A DNA stretch of 64,000 nucleotides from AC-49 sp963817035 (GTDB lineage: Bacteria; Actinomycetota; Thermoleophilia; Solirubrobacterales; Solirubrobacteraceae). The position numbers and the translations under genes were made by a program. Below the pieces are notes generated by a model. It saw nothing but the letters and a program-made list of their open reading frames with translations. It searched no databases and was not told the DNA's origin. Shown one piece after another: positions 1-10,485 of the stretch (the stretch's first letter is position 1; each line of letters opens with the position of its first letter). The DNA is taken from the NCBI GenBank assembly GCA_963817035.1, contig CAWFMM010000004.1, positions 434,001-498,000 on the forward strand, given 5' to 3'.

Positions 1-133
1 CAGTGGATGGGCGCGTTCGGTGAGCCTCTCGCGTGGTCGCTGGACGGTCGCCGCTCGGGCGACCGATCGAGCCGGCAACGTCCACGCAAACCGGTCCACC
101 TGGGTACGTCACTCTCTCGCTGAGCCTCGCTGC

Positions 134-139
134 TACCAT
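134..139 (+). promoter_or_regulatory. -10-like element of rpsL (leaderless-type)
   Basis: TACCAT lies 10 nt before the rpsL ATG, so transcription would start about 4 nt before the start codon. No Shine-Dalgarno sequence precedes the ATG and no clear -35 box is visible. Confidence 0.45.
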
Positions 140-149
140 CCCCGGCCGC

Positions 150-545
150 ATGCCGACCACAGCACAGCTCGTCCGCCACGGACGCAAAGACAAGCCGCGC
201 AAGCTCGCCACCCCGGGTTTGAAGTCGGGCAAGGGCCGCAAGAAGAAGACCGCGGCGCCCCAGCGGCGTGGAGTCTGCACGCGCGTCTACACCGTCACAC
301 CGAAGAAGCCGAACTCGGCGCTGCGCAAGGTCGCGCGTATTCGGATCACCGGATCGATCGAGATCACCGCCTACATCCCGGGCGAGGGCCATAACCTGCA
401 GGAGCACTCCGTCGTGCTCGTGCGCGGCGGCCGCGTCAAGGACCTCCCGGGCGTCCGTTACAAGGTCGTGCGCGGCACGCTTGACGCCGCCGGCGTCAAC
501 GGTCGCCAGAAGGCCCGCTCGCTGTACGGCGTAAAGAAGCGCTAG
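150..545 (+). CDS. rpsL: 30S ribosomal protein S12 (uS12)
   Basis: uS12 sits at the decoding centre of the small subunit and affects fidelity. The 131-residue product has RGVCTRV (40-46) followed by the conserved loop PKKPNSALRK (51-60). The linker before RGVC is about nine residues longer than in E. coli and very basic. The ATG at 150 is chosen because homology begins at MPTTAQLVR; an upstream in-frame start at 33 would add 39 unrelated residues. It heads the str cluster, 10 bp before rpsG, and appears to be transcribed with almost no leader. Confidence 0.98.
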   Translation: MPTTAQLVRHGRKDKPRKLATPGLKSGKGRKKKTAAPQRRGVCTRVYTVTPKKPNSALRKVARIRITGSIEITAYIPGEGHNLQEHSVVLVRGGRVKDLPGVRYKVVRGTLDAAGVNGRQKARSLYGVKKR

Positions 546-555
546 GAGAAAGACC

Positions 556-1026
556 ATGCCCCGCCGCGCAGCTGCCCAGATCCGGCCCGTCGAGCCGGAC
601 GCCGTCCATCGCTCACGCCTTGTCCAGCAGGTCATCAACAAGGTGATGCTCGACGGCAAGAAGTCGACGGCCGAAAAGATCATGTACGACGCGCTGGCGA
701 TCATCGCCGAGCGCACGGGCAAGGACCCGCTCGAGGTGCTCGAGGCGTCGATCAAGTCGCTGACCCCGGTGCTCGAGGTCCGTTCGCGCCGTGTCGGTGG
801 CGCGACCTACCAGGTGCCCGTCGAGGTTCCGGCCCGTCGCTCCCGCACGCTCGCCGTGCGCTGGCTCGTCGAGTTCGCCCGCCAGCGTCGCGAGAAGACG
901 ATGGCCCAGCGCCTCGCCAACGAGCTCATGGATGCCCAGTCCCAGCAGGGCGGCGCCTACAAGCGCAAGGACGACATCTACCGCATGGCTCAGGCCAACA
1001 AGGCCTTCGCGCACTACCGCTGGTAG
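556..1026 (+). CDS. rpsG: 30S ribosomal protein S7 (uS7)
   Basis: uS7 is the primary 16S rRNA-binding protein of the 30S head, near the exit site. The 156-residue product is of normal length and begins MPRRAAAQIRPVEPD. It includes the conserved GGATYQVPVEV and R-rich helix region around residues 80-115. An AGGAGAAAG ribosome binding site spans the end of rpsL. It is the second gene of the str cluster; fusA does not follow directly because a secreted-protein gene lies between. Confidence 0.98.
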   Translation: MPRRAAAQIRPVEPDAVHRSRLVQQVINKVMLDGKKSTAEKIMYDALAIIAERTGKDPLEVLEASIKSLTPVLEVRSRRVGGATYQVPVEVPARRSRTLAVRWLVEFARQRREKTMAQRLANELMDAQSQQGGAYKRKDDIYRMAQANKAFAHYRW

Positions 1027-1124
1027 TCGGAGAATCGTCGAGCATCGCTCCGGGCGCGTCCTCCGCGCTGCTCCTGGGGCCGCTGAGCACACGGTGATGT
1101 GTGGTTCCGATAGCGTTCGGCGGC

Positions 1125-1688
1125 GTGAAGATGGTGTTGATCGCGGCGGTGTGCCTGGCTGTGGCGCTCGGTGCCGCGACGGTGGTGCGTGGCGCTGCGG
1201 ACCATGCGAGCCCGAGCCGGTCGTACACCGCGACGTTTCATGATGCCTACGTGTCTGGCGAGCCGACCCACGAGTTGCACCGGGGAACGTTCAAGATCAC
1301 CATCACCAAGGGCTCGACGGCGTTGAGCCGCATCGCGCTCGCGGTCGCGGCGAAGCTCGGCTTGAAGGACGTCCTCAAGGGCAGCTACGTCGCCTACGTC
1401 GACGCGCCGGACAACAGCGACGCGGAGTCGGGCACGGTCTTGATCCGGCCGACGGTCCGTAGTGTCGGCACGGCGTGCATGACGTTCACCGGGACCTTCG
1501 ACGACCAGAGCAACATCGTCGCAACGTGGAAGAGCGCCGGCGGCACCGGCATGGCTGCCACGCTCCACGGCTCGGGCAAGGTCAAGTCCGGCGTGCCGCT
1601 CGTTGCGGCGACCGGGACGGGCACCGTTCGCCTCGGCCCAGCGGCCCATATGAGAGGCGACTGCACCGCCCTCGTCGCCCAGCACTGA
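1125..1688 (+). CDS. Secreted protein of unknown function inserted in the str cluster
   Basis: The product is not recognised. It has a hydrophobic N-terminus (MVLIAAVCLAVALGAATVV) typical of a signal peptide, followed by about 160 mostly small and polar residues rich in Thr, Gly and Val, with two cysteines (in TACMTF and GDCTAL) that could form a disulfide. The GTG at 1125 (MKMVLIAA) is preferred because TAGCGT at 1111-1116 lies 8 nt upstream as a leaderless -10. An ATG at 1131 is possible, and a start at 1101 would lie upstream of that promoter. It separates rpsG from fusA, a position where no secreted protein is expected. Confidence 0.6.
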   Translation: MKMVLIAAVCLAVALGAATVVRGAADHASPSRSYTATFHDAYVSGEPTHELHRGTFKITITKGSTALSRIALAVAAKLGLKDVLKGSYVAYVDAPDNSDAESGTVLIRPTVRSVGTACMTFTGTFDDQSNIVATWKSAGGTGMAATLHGSGKVKSGVPLVAATGTGTVRLGPAAHMRGDCTALVAQH

Positions 1689-1718
1689 GAACCGACCGGT
1701 TTTGGCGCGGGCATCTGC

Positions 1719-1724
1719 TATCGT
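1719..1724 (+). promoter_or_regulatory. Candidate extended -10 of fusA
   Basis: TATCGT is preceded by TG one base upstream (1716-1717), the extended -10 pattern. It would give a fusA transcript with a leader of about 170 nt, unlike the leaderless starts elsewhere. No -35 box is convincing. Confidence 0.35.
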
Positions 1725-1845
1725 GAGCACTCGCTTCGCGGCGGGCGCCGGTCACGCGTGCCCTCGTGGAGTTGGCTCTTCACCAGCCAGGATGGATACC
1801 TCGAGCACATAGCGCCGGACCAGGGAATTCCACCTGAAGTGCGCG

Positions 1846-1869
1846 CGGGCCCGAGGGCCCGTTTTCTTT
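1846..1869 (+). terminator. Intrinsic terminator-like hairpin upstream of fusA
   Basis: The stem CGGGCC (1846-1851) and GGCCCG (1856-1861) encloses a CGAG loop and is followed directly by TTTTCTTT. It is 30 bp before the fusA ATG. It could end the upstream transcript, or act as an attenuator within the fusA leader if transcription starts near 1731. Confidence 0.6.
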
Positions 1870-1899
1870 GCCCCGACTCACACCGAGAACCCTTCACCC

Positions 1900-4002
<2,103 letters not shown>

Positions 4003-4049
4003 AGGGCACCTGAAGCACGACTGAGGTAGCTTTCACTGGTTCGCCCAAC

Positions 4050-4065
4050 TCTCGGCGGGCCGAGA
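4050..4065 (+). promoter_or_regulatory. Hairpin in the fusA-tuf spacer
   Basis: TCTCGG and CCGAGA form a 6-bp stem around CGGG, 37 nt before the tuf start. It has no U tract, so it is more likely a leader or processing structure than a terminator. TAGCTT at 4027-4032 is a weak candidate -10 for tuf. Confidence 0.3.
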
Positions 4066-4102
4066 CCGGCAACAAAAACTTTCATCACAGGAGTGGGTAG
4101 AA

Positions 4103-5287
<1,185 letters not shown>

Positions 5288-5306
5288 CCGTCAGATACGA
5301 CATCGC

Positions 5307-5329
5307 GGCGTCCCCGGCTTGGGGACGCC
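5307..5329 (+). promoter_or_regulatory. Strong hairpin between tuf and rpsJ
   Basis: A perfect 9-bp stem GGCGTCCCC/GGGGACGCC closes a GGCTT loop. No U-run follows, so it may be a weak or factor-assisted terminator, an mRNA-stabilising 3' structure of the str transcript, or a leader element of the S10 operon. Confidence 0.5.
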
Positions 5330-5408
5330 CGCAGTTGGACCCCAGGGGGCGGACCCCGGTCGTTCACGGACCCGCCTTCGCACGCAGGAGCACAGAAACA
5401 GAAACCCC

Positions 5409-5735
5409 ATGGCCATCGCCACTCAGAACAAGATCCGCATTCGTCTCAAGGCCTACGACCACTCGGCCATCGAGACCGCGGCCAAGGAGATCGTCGAAAC
5501 GGCGACTCGTACCGGCGCGACCGTGTCCGGCCCCGTGCCCCTGCCCACCGAGAAGAACGTCTACTGCGTGATCCGCTCGCCGTTCAAGGACAAGGACTCC
5601 CGTGAGCACTTCGAGATCCGCACGCACAAGCGGCTGATCGACATCCATCAGCCGACCCCGAAGACCGTCGACTCGCTCCAGCGCCTCGATCATCTTCCGG
5701 CCGGCGTTGACATCGAGATCAGGCTGGCGGGCTAG
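5409..5735 (+). CDS. rpsJ: 30S ribosomal protein S10 (uS10)
   Basis: uS10 belongs to the 30S head and, in other bacteria, also acts in NusB-dependent antitermination. The 108-residue protein begins MAIATQNKIRIRLKAYDH, and the ATG at 5409 is the start that fits family length (about 102). Earlier in-frame starts reach back into tuf and are unlikely. The signature FEIRTHKRLIDI follows. It opens the S10 block, 121 bp after tuf, with rplC 5 bp downstream. Confidence 0.98.
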   Translation: MAIATQNKIRIRLKAYDHSAIETAAKEIVETATRTGATVSGPVPLPTEKNVYCVIRSPFKDKDSREHFEIRTHKRLIDIHQPTPKTVDSLQRLDHLPAGVDIEIRLAG

Positions 5736-5740
5736 CTCCG

Positions 5741-6358
5741 ATGGCGGCGATTCTGGCCAAGAAGCTGGGCATGACACAGCTCTTCGAAGAGGACGGGCGC
5801 GTCGAGCGCGTCACCGTGCTCGAGGCGGGTCCCTGTCCGGTCACCGGCATCCGCACGCAGGAGCGCGATGGCTACGAGGCCGTGCAACTCGCGTTTGGCA
5901 CGACCAAGGAGAAACACCTGACCAAGGCCGAGCTCGGGCACTTGAAGAAGGCCGACGCCGGCCCGCACCGCGTGGTCAAGGAGTTCCGCGACGAGGCCGG
6001 CGAGCTCCAGGTCGGCGAGACGGTCACCGTCGAGGCGTTCGAGGTCGGTGCCAAGGTCAAGATCTCCGGCACCTCAAAGGGCAAGGGCTTCCAGGGCACG
6101 ATCAAGCGCCACAACTTCGCCTCCGGTCCCAAGTCCCACGGCTCGCACAACGTGCGAGCCCCAGGCTCGATCGGCGCCTCGGCGTGGCCCGCCCGCGTGA
6201 TGAAGGGCATAAAGGGCCCGGGTCAGATGGGCAACAAGCGGATCACGCAGAAGGGCCTCACCGTGGTCCGCGTCGATGCCGCGCAGAATCTGCTGCTCGT
6301 TCGCGGCGCCGTTCCCGGCTCTCGCAACGGCATCGTCGAGGTGCGGACCGATGGCTGA
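5741..6358 (+). CDS. rplC: 50S ribosomal protein L3 (uL3)
   Basis: uL3 is an early 50S assembly protein whose extended loop reaches toward the peptidyl transferase centre. The 205-residue product starts MAAILAKKLGMTQLF and contains the conserved SKGKGFQGTIKRHNF and GPKSHGSHN segments, then the W-containing loop SIGASAWPARV. Its stop codon overlaps the rplD start by 8 bp, which suggests coupled translation. Confidence 0.98.
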   Translation: MAAILAKKLGMTQLFEEDGRVERVTVLEAGPCPVTGIRTQERDGYEAVQLAFGTTKEKHLTKAELGHLKKADAGPHRVVKEFRDEAGELQVGETVTVEAFEVGAKVKISGTSKGKGFQGTIKRHNFASGPKSHGSHNVRAPGSIGASAWPARVMKGIKGPGQMGNKRITQKGLTVVRVDAAQNLLLVRGAVPGSRNGIVEVRTDG

Positions 6359-7007
6359 CGCCAAGGTGCTCGGCGCCACCAAGAAGGTCAAGCTCGACGA
6401 CGCCGTGTTCGGCCAGCGCTTCAACGGCGGGCTCGTGCACGAGTCGGTTCGGGCCGAGCTCAACGCTCGCCGCCAGGGCACCGCGTCGACCAAGACCCGC
6501 GGCGAGGTTCGCGGCGGCTCGGCCAAGCCGTGGCGCCAGAAGGGCACCGGCCGCGCGCGTGCCGGCTCCTCGCGCTCCCCGATCTGGACTGGCGGTGGCG
6601 TCACGTTCGGCCCGAGTCCGCGCCACTTCACCTTCAAGGTCAACCGCAAGGAGCGCCGCGCTGCGCTGCGCTGCGCGCTCTCGGTGCACGCCGAGCGTGG
6701 CTCGATCGCCGTCTTTGATCCGGCCGCCTTCGCGACGCCCTCGACCAAGCAGGCCGCCGCGCTGCTGACCGATTGGCTCGGCGCCGATCACGGCTCCGTC
6801 CTGATCGTCCTCGCCGACGACCAGGAGTTCACCGGGCGCTCGTTCCGCAACCTGCCGCGCATCAAGGTCCTGTCCGCCACCGGCGTCGGCGTCGCCGACA
6901 TCATCGGTGGCGCGTCGCTGCTCGTCACCCAGGAAGCGCTCGATGCGCTGACCGCGCGCGGCAACGGCATCAAGACGACCGACGACGCACCGGAGGAGGA
7001 GGCCTGA
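6351..7007 (+). CDS. rplD: 50S ribosomal protein L4 (uL4)
   Basis: uL4 lines the nascent-peptide exit tunnel through a long loop. The 218-residue protein contains the tunnel-loop signature TRGEVRGGSAKPWRQKGTGR and GGGVTFGP. The ATG at 6351 (MADAKVLGATKK) is used because upstream in-frame codons lie inside rplC and add non-homologous sequence. Its TGA overlaps the rplW ATG by one base (TGATG). An acidic DDAPEEEA ends the protein. Confidence 0.97.
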   Translation: MADAKVLGATKKVKLDDAVFGQRFNGGLVHESVRAELNARRQGTASTKTRGEVRGGSAKPWRQKGTGRARAGSSRSPIWTGGGVTFGPSPRHFTFKVNRKERRAALRCALSVHAERGSIAVFDPAAFATPSTKQAAALLTDWLGADHGSVLIVLADDQEFTGRSFRNLPRIKVLSATGVGVADIIGGASLLVTQEALDALTARGNGIKTTDDAPEEEA

Positions 7008-7306
7008 TGGATCCCAGCCAGGTCATCATCCGCCCGGTCGTCAGCGAGAAGAGCTACGTGCTCGCCTCGGCCGACAAGTACACGTTCCGCGTGCACTCCG
7101 ACGCGCACAAGACGCAGATCCGCCAGGCCGTCGAGGCGCTGTTCAGCGTCCACGTGGTCAACGTGCGCACGTCGACGGTGAAATCCAAGCCCAAGCGCCG
7201 CGGCCATACGTCCGGGCGTACGCGTACGTGGAAGAAGGCCATCGTGCAGCTGCGCGCCGGCGACTCGATCCCGATCTTCCAGAGCCTTCAGGGCATCGAG
7301 GAGTAG
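7007..7306 (+). CDS. rplW: 50S ribosomal protein L23 (uL23)
   Basis: uL23 sits at the tunnel exit and docks trigger factor and SRP. The 99-residue protein begins MDPSQVIIRPVVSEKSY and has the conserved YTFRVHSDAHKTQIRQAVE and KRRGHTSGRTRTWKKA. Both ends are tightly packed: its start overlaps the rplD stop by one base and rplB starts 3 bp after its stop. Confidence 0.97.
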   Translation: MDPSQVIIRPVVSEKSYVLASADKYTFRVHSDAHKTQIRQAVEALFSVHVVNVRTSTVKSKPKRRGHTSGRTRTWKKAIVQLRAGDSIPIFQSLQGIEE

Positions 7307-7309
7307 ACG

Positions 7310-8155
7310 ATGGCGATTCGCAAGCCCAAGCCCACGAGTCCCGGTCGTCGCTTCGCGACGTACCCCGACTTCGCCGAGATCACGAAGACCGAGCCGGAGC
7401 GCACGCTCGTCGAGGGTCTCAAGAAGTCCGGCGGCCGCAACTCCAACGGTCGCAAGACCTCGCGCCATCGCGGCGGCGGGGCCAAGCGCCTGTACCGCAA
7501 GGTCGACTTCAAGCGTCGCAAGGACGGCGTGCCCGCACGCGTCGCCGCGATCGAGTACGACCCCAACCGTTCCGCCTATATCGCGCTGCTGCACTACGCC
7601 GACGGAGTCAAGAGCTACATCCTCGCTCCGCAGCGTCTGGTCGTCGGCACGATGGTCCAGTCAGGTGAGGGCGCCGAGATCGCGGTCGGCAACGCGATGG
7701 AGCTCGCCCGCATGCCGGTCGGCACCGTGGTCCACAACGTCGAACTGCAGCCTGGTCGTGGTGGCCAGCTCGCCCGCTCGGCCGGCGTCGGAGTGCAGCT
7801 GATGGCCAAGGACGGCGACATGGCGACGCTGCGCCTGCCCTCGGGCGAGATGCGCATGGTCCGCATGGAATGCCGCGCGACCGTCGGCACGATCGGGAAC
7901 GCCGATCACCAGAACGTCAAGATCGGCAAGGCCGGTCGCAAGCGCCACATGGGTGTGCGTCCGCAGACCCGTGGCACGGCGATGAACCCCGTCGACCACC
8001 CGCACGGTGGTGGTGAGGGCTCGACGACCGCCGGTCGCCACCCGGTCACGCCGTGGGGCGTTCCGACGCTCGGGTACCGCACGCGCAAGAAGAACAAGGC
8101 GTCCGACCGCTACATCGTTCGCGGCCGCCGCCGTGGGAAGGGCAAGAGGAAGTAG
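7310..8155 (+). CDS. rplB: 50S ribosomal protein L2 (uL2)
   Basis: uL2 supports subunit association and the peptidyl transferase centre. The 281-residue length is standard. The C-terminal signature is present: MNPVDHPHGGGEG, with the histidine region important for function, then KASDRYIVRGRRR. The basic N-terminus (MAIRKPKPTSPGRR) is typical. The stop codon abuts the rpsS ATG with no spacer. Confidence 0.98.
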   Translation: MAIRKPKPTSPGRRFATYPDFAEITKTEPERTLVEGLKKSGGRNSNGRKTSRHRGGGAKRLYRKVDFKRRKDGVPARVAAIEYDPNRSAYIALLHYADGVKSYILAPQRLVVGTMVQSGEGAEIAVGNAMELARMPVGTVVHNVELQPGRGGQLARSAGVGVQLMAKDGDMATLRLPSGEMRMVRMECRATVGTIGNADHQNVKIGKAGRKRHMGVRPQTRGTAMNPVDHPHGGGEGSTTAGRHPVTPWGVPTLGYRTRKKNKASDRYIVRGRRRGKGKRK

Positions 8156-8428
8156 ATGTCGCGATCGAGCAAGAAGGGCCCGTGGGTCGAGGAGCGTCTG
8201 ATGGCGCGCGTCGACGCCATGAACGCGGGCACGACGAAGACGATGATCAAGACCTGGTCGCGCGCGTCGACGATCTTCCCCGACATGGTCGGGCACACGA
8301 TCGCCGTGCACGACGGGCGCAAGCACGTGCCCGTGTTCATCAGCGAGTCGATGGTCGGCCACAAGCTCGGCGAGTTCGCGCCGACGCGTCTGTTCCGTGG
8401 TCACGCCGGTTCCGGGAAGGTGCGTTGA
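8156..8428 (+). CDS. rpsS: 30S ribosomal protein S19 (uS19)
   Basis: uS19 binds the 30S head near the A-site tRNA and contacts uS13. The 90-residue protein starts MSRSSKKGPWVEERL and has the conserved KTWSRASTIFPDMVGHTIAVHDG and VGHKLGEFAPTR. Its TGA overlaps the rplV ATG by one base. Confidence 0.98.
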   Translation: MSRSSKKGPWVEERLMARVDAMNAGTTKTMIKTWSRASTIFPDMVGHTIAVHDGRKHVPVFISESMVGHKLGEFAPTRLFRGHAGSGKVR

Positions 8429-8967
8429 TGGCCGACGAGCCGGAGATCGAGGAGACCGAGGAGACGGAGGCCGATGTGGTGGCCGAGGCCGCGCCGGTCG
8501 ACGAGCCGGCGGCCGAGAAGCCCAAGCCGGCACGCCGCTCGCGTGCCAAGAAGGACGCGGCGACGCCGCCGCCGGCCGAGCCCGCGGCCACGCCGCGCGT
8601 CGTCGTGCGGCCGCTCGATGGCTCGGCGCCGATTGTCCGCGCCCACGCGAAGTACGTGCGCACGTCGGCCCGCAAGGCGCGCATGGTCTGCGACCAGGTT
8701 CGCGGCAAGTCGGTCGACGAGGCCCGCGCCATTCTTCTGCACACGCCGCGCCATGTGGCCCGGGACTGGAGCAAGCTGCTCGAGTCCGCGGTCGCCAACG
8801 CCGAGCACAACCACGAGCTGCTGGGGGACGACCTCAAGGTCGCCTTCATCACCGCCGACGAGGGGCCGACGCTCAAGCGTTTTCGCCCGCGTGCGATGGG
8901 CCGCGCCACGCCGATCCGCAAACGCACGTCGCACCTCACCATCGGGCTCACGCCCAAGGAGCAGTAG
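8428..8967 (+). CDS. rplV: 50S ribosomal protein L22 (uL22) with acidic N-terminal extension
   Basis: uL22 lines the exit tunnel with its hairpin. The canonical domain occupies roughly residues 70-179 (VRAHAKYVRTSARKARMV through KRTSHLTIGL). It is preceded by about 65 residues of Glu/Ala/Pro-rich, low-complexity sequence ending in a basic patch (ARRSRAKK). The ATG at 8428 overlaps the rpsS stop, so the extension is probably translated. Without it the protein would be about 110 residues, the usual size. The tail composition matches those on uS17, uL5 and uS5. Confidence 0.95.
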   Translation: MADEPEIEETEETEADVVAEAAPVDEPAAEKPKPARRSRAKKDAATPPPAEPAATPRVVVRPLDGSAPIVRAHAKYVRTSARKARMVCDQVRGKSVDEARAILLHTPRHVARDWSKLLESAVANAEHNHELLGDDLKVAFITADEGPTLKRFRPRAMGRATPIRKRTSHLTIGLTPKEQ

Positions 8968-8971
8968 AGCC

Positions 8972-9847
8972 ATGGGTCAGAAGGTCCATCCCGAGTCGAT
9001 GCGCGTGGGCTATATCCACGACTGGAAGTCCAACTGGTTCAACGAGCGCAACTTCGCCGACTACCTCGCCGAGGACGTCGAGATCCGCGCGCACATCATC
9101 GGCAAGCTCTCGCACGCCGGTCTGTCAGACATCACGATCCGCAAGGACGCCAACGAGGTCGAGGTCAACATCCACACGGCGCGACCCGGCATCGTCATCG
9201 GCAAGTCCGGCTCCGAGGTCGACGCCCTGCGTCGCGACCTCAACCGCATGACCGGCAAGGCGATCAAGGTCAACATCCTCGAGATCAAGCGCCCGGAGCT
9301 CGATGCCAAGCTCGTCGCGCAGTCGATCGCTGAGCAGCTCCAGAACCGGGTCGCCTTCCGCCGCGCGATGAAGCGCGCGCTGACCAGCGCGATGCGCTCG
9401 GGCGCCAAGGGCTGCAAGGTCCAGGTCGGCGGTCGCCTCGGCGGCTCCGAGATGGCCCGCACCGAGTCCTACTCCGACGGTCGCGTCCCGCTGCACACGA
9501 TGCGCGCCGACATCGACTACGGCTTCTACGAGGCGCGCACGACGTTCGGCCGCATCGGCGTCAAGTGCTGGATCAACAAGGGCGAGATCATGCCCGAGGG
9601 CTACACCGGCGCCGACCTCACCGACCTCGACGCCCCGGCGCCGCAGGGCGACCGCGACGGCGGCAACGACCGCGGCCGTGGTGGCCGCGACGGACGCGAC
9701 CGCGGCGGGCGCGGCGGCGGTGGCGGCCGCGGACGCGGGGCGGGCGGGCCAGGATCCTCCGGTGGGCCGGGCGGACCCGGCGGTCCGGGCGGGCGCGGCG
9801 GCGGTGGCGGTCGTGGCCGTCCCGGCGGCGGAGGGGGTGGGCGCTAG
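8972..9847 (+). CDS. rpsC: 30S ribosomal protein S3 (uS3) with Arg/Gly-rich C-terminal tail
   Basis: uS3 helps form the mRNA entry channel and its helicase activity. The first 215 or so residues are standard: MGQKVHPESMRVG, a KH domain with VIGKSGSEVDALR (GKSG near 75), and the C-terminal domain with GSEMARTE and RADIDYGF. After GYTGADLTDLD comes a tail of about 70 residues made almost only of Gly, Arg, Asp and Pro, resembling eukaryotic RGG RNA-binding tails. rplP starts directly after the stop. Confidence 0.96.
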   Translation: MGQKVHPESMRVGYIHDWKSNWFNERNFADYLAEDVEIRAHIIGKLSHAGLSDITIRKDANEVEVNIHTARPGIVIGKSGSEVDALRRDLNRMTGKAIKVNILEIKRPELDAKLVAQSIAEQLQNRVAFRRAMKRALTSAMRSGAKGCKVQVGGRLGGSEMARTESYSDGRVPLHTMRADIDYGFYEARTTFGRIGVKCWINKGEIMPEGYTGADLTDLDAPAPQGDRDGGNDRGRGGRDGRDRGGRGGGGGRGRGAGGPGSSGGPGGPGGPGGRGGGGGRGRPGGGGGGR

Positions 9848-10264
9848 ATGCTGTCCCCCAAGCGCGTCAAGCACCGCAAGCAGCACCGTGGCCGTCGGGC
9901 CGGGCTGTCGCGCGGGCAGACCAAGGTTCAGTTCGGCGAGTACGGCATCAAGTCGCTTGATGCCGGCTGGCTCACCAACCGTCAGATCGAGGCCGCTCGT
10001 ATCGCCATGACGCGCAAGATCAAGCGCGGTGGCAAGGTCTGGATCAACGTCTACCCCGACAAGCCGGTGACCAAGAAGCCCGCCGAGACCCGTATGGGTT
10101 CCGGCAAGGGTTCGCCCGAGGGGTGGGTCGCCGTCGTCAAGCCGGGCCGTGTGATGTTTGAGCTCGCCGGGGTGCCCGAGCCGCTGGCTCGCGAGGCGAT
10201 GCGCCTGGCCAGCCACAAGCTGCCCGTGCGCACGAAGTTCGTCACCGCGGAGGACGCATCATGA
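9848..10264 (+). CDS. rplP: 50S ribosomal protein L16 (uL16)
   Basis: uL16 organises the A-site region of the 50S subunit. The 138-residue protein has the family start MLSPKRVKHRKQHRG and the motif RMGSGKGSPEGWVAVVKPGR. The ATG follows the rpsC stop with no gap. Its stop overlaps the rpmC start (ATGA), so rpsC, rplP and rpmC are one tightly coupled block. Confidence 0.98.
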   Translation: MLSPKRVKHRKQHRGRRAGLSRGQTKVQFGEYGIKSLDAGWLTNRQIEAARIAMTRKIKRGGKVWINVYPDKPVTKKPAETRMGSGKGSPEGWVAVVKPGRVMFELAGVPEPLAREAMRLASHKLPVRTKFVTAEDAS

Positions 10265-10482
10265 AGTCCGCCGAGATGCGCGGGATGGACGACTCCGAGA
10301 TCCGCGAGAGCATTGCCACCGCGCGCAAGGAGCTGTTCGGCCTGCGCTTCCAGCACGCCACCGGTGAGCTCGAGAACACCGCTGGCCTGCGCCACGCCAA
10401 GCGCGACCTCGCGCGTGCGCTGACCATTGCCCGCCAACGCGGGATCGACCCGACCGAGAAGACGACCGAGAAGACCGCGTAG
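10261..10482 (+). CDS. rpmC: 50S ribosomal protein L29 (uL29)
   Basis: uL29 lies beside uL23 at the tunnel exit. The 73-residue helical protein contains LFGLRFQHATGELEN and LRHAKRDLARALTI, the core of the family. The ATG overlaps the rplP stop by 4 bp. A short polar tail (TEKTTEKTA) ends the protein. Confidence 0.97.
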   Translation: MKSAEMRGMDDSEIRESIATARKELFGLRFQHATGELENTAGLRHAKRDLARALTIARQRGIDPTEKTTEKTA

Positions 10483-10485
10483 ATC

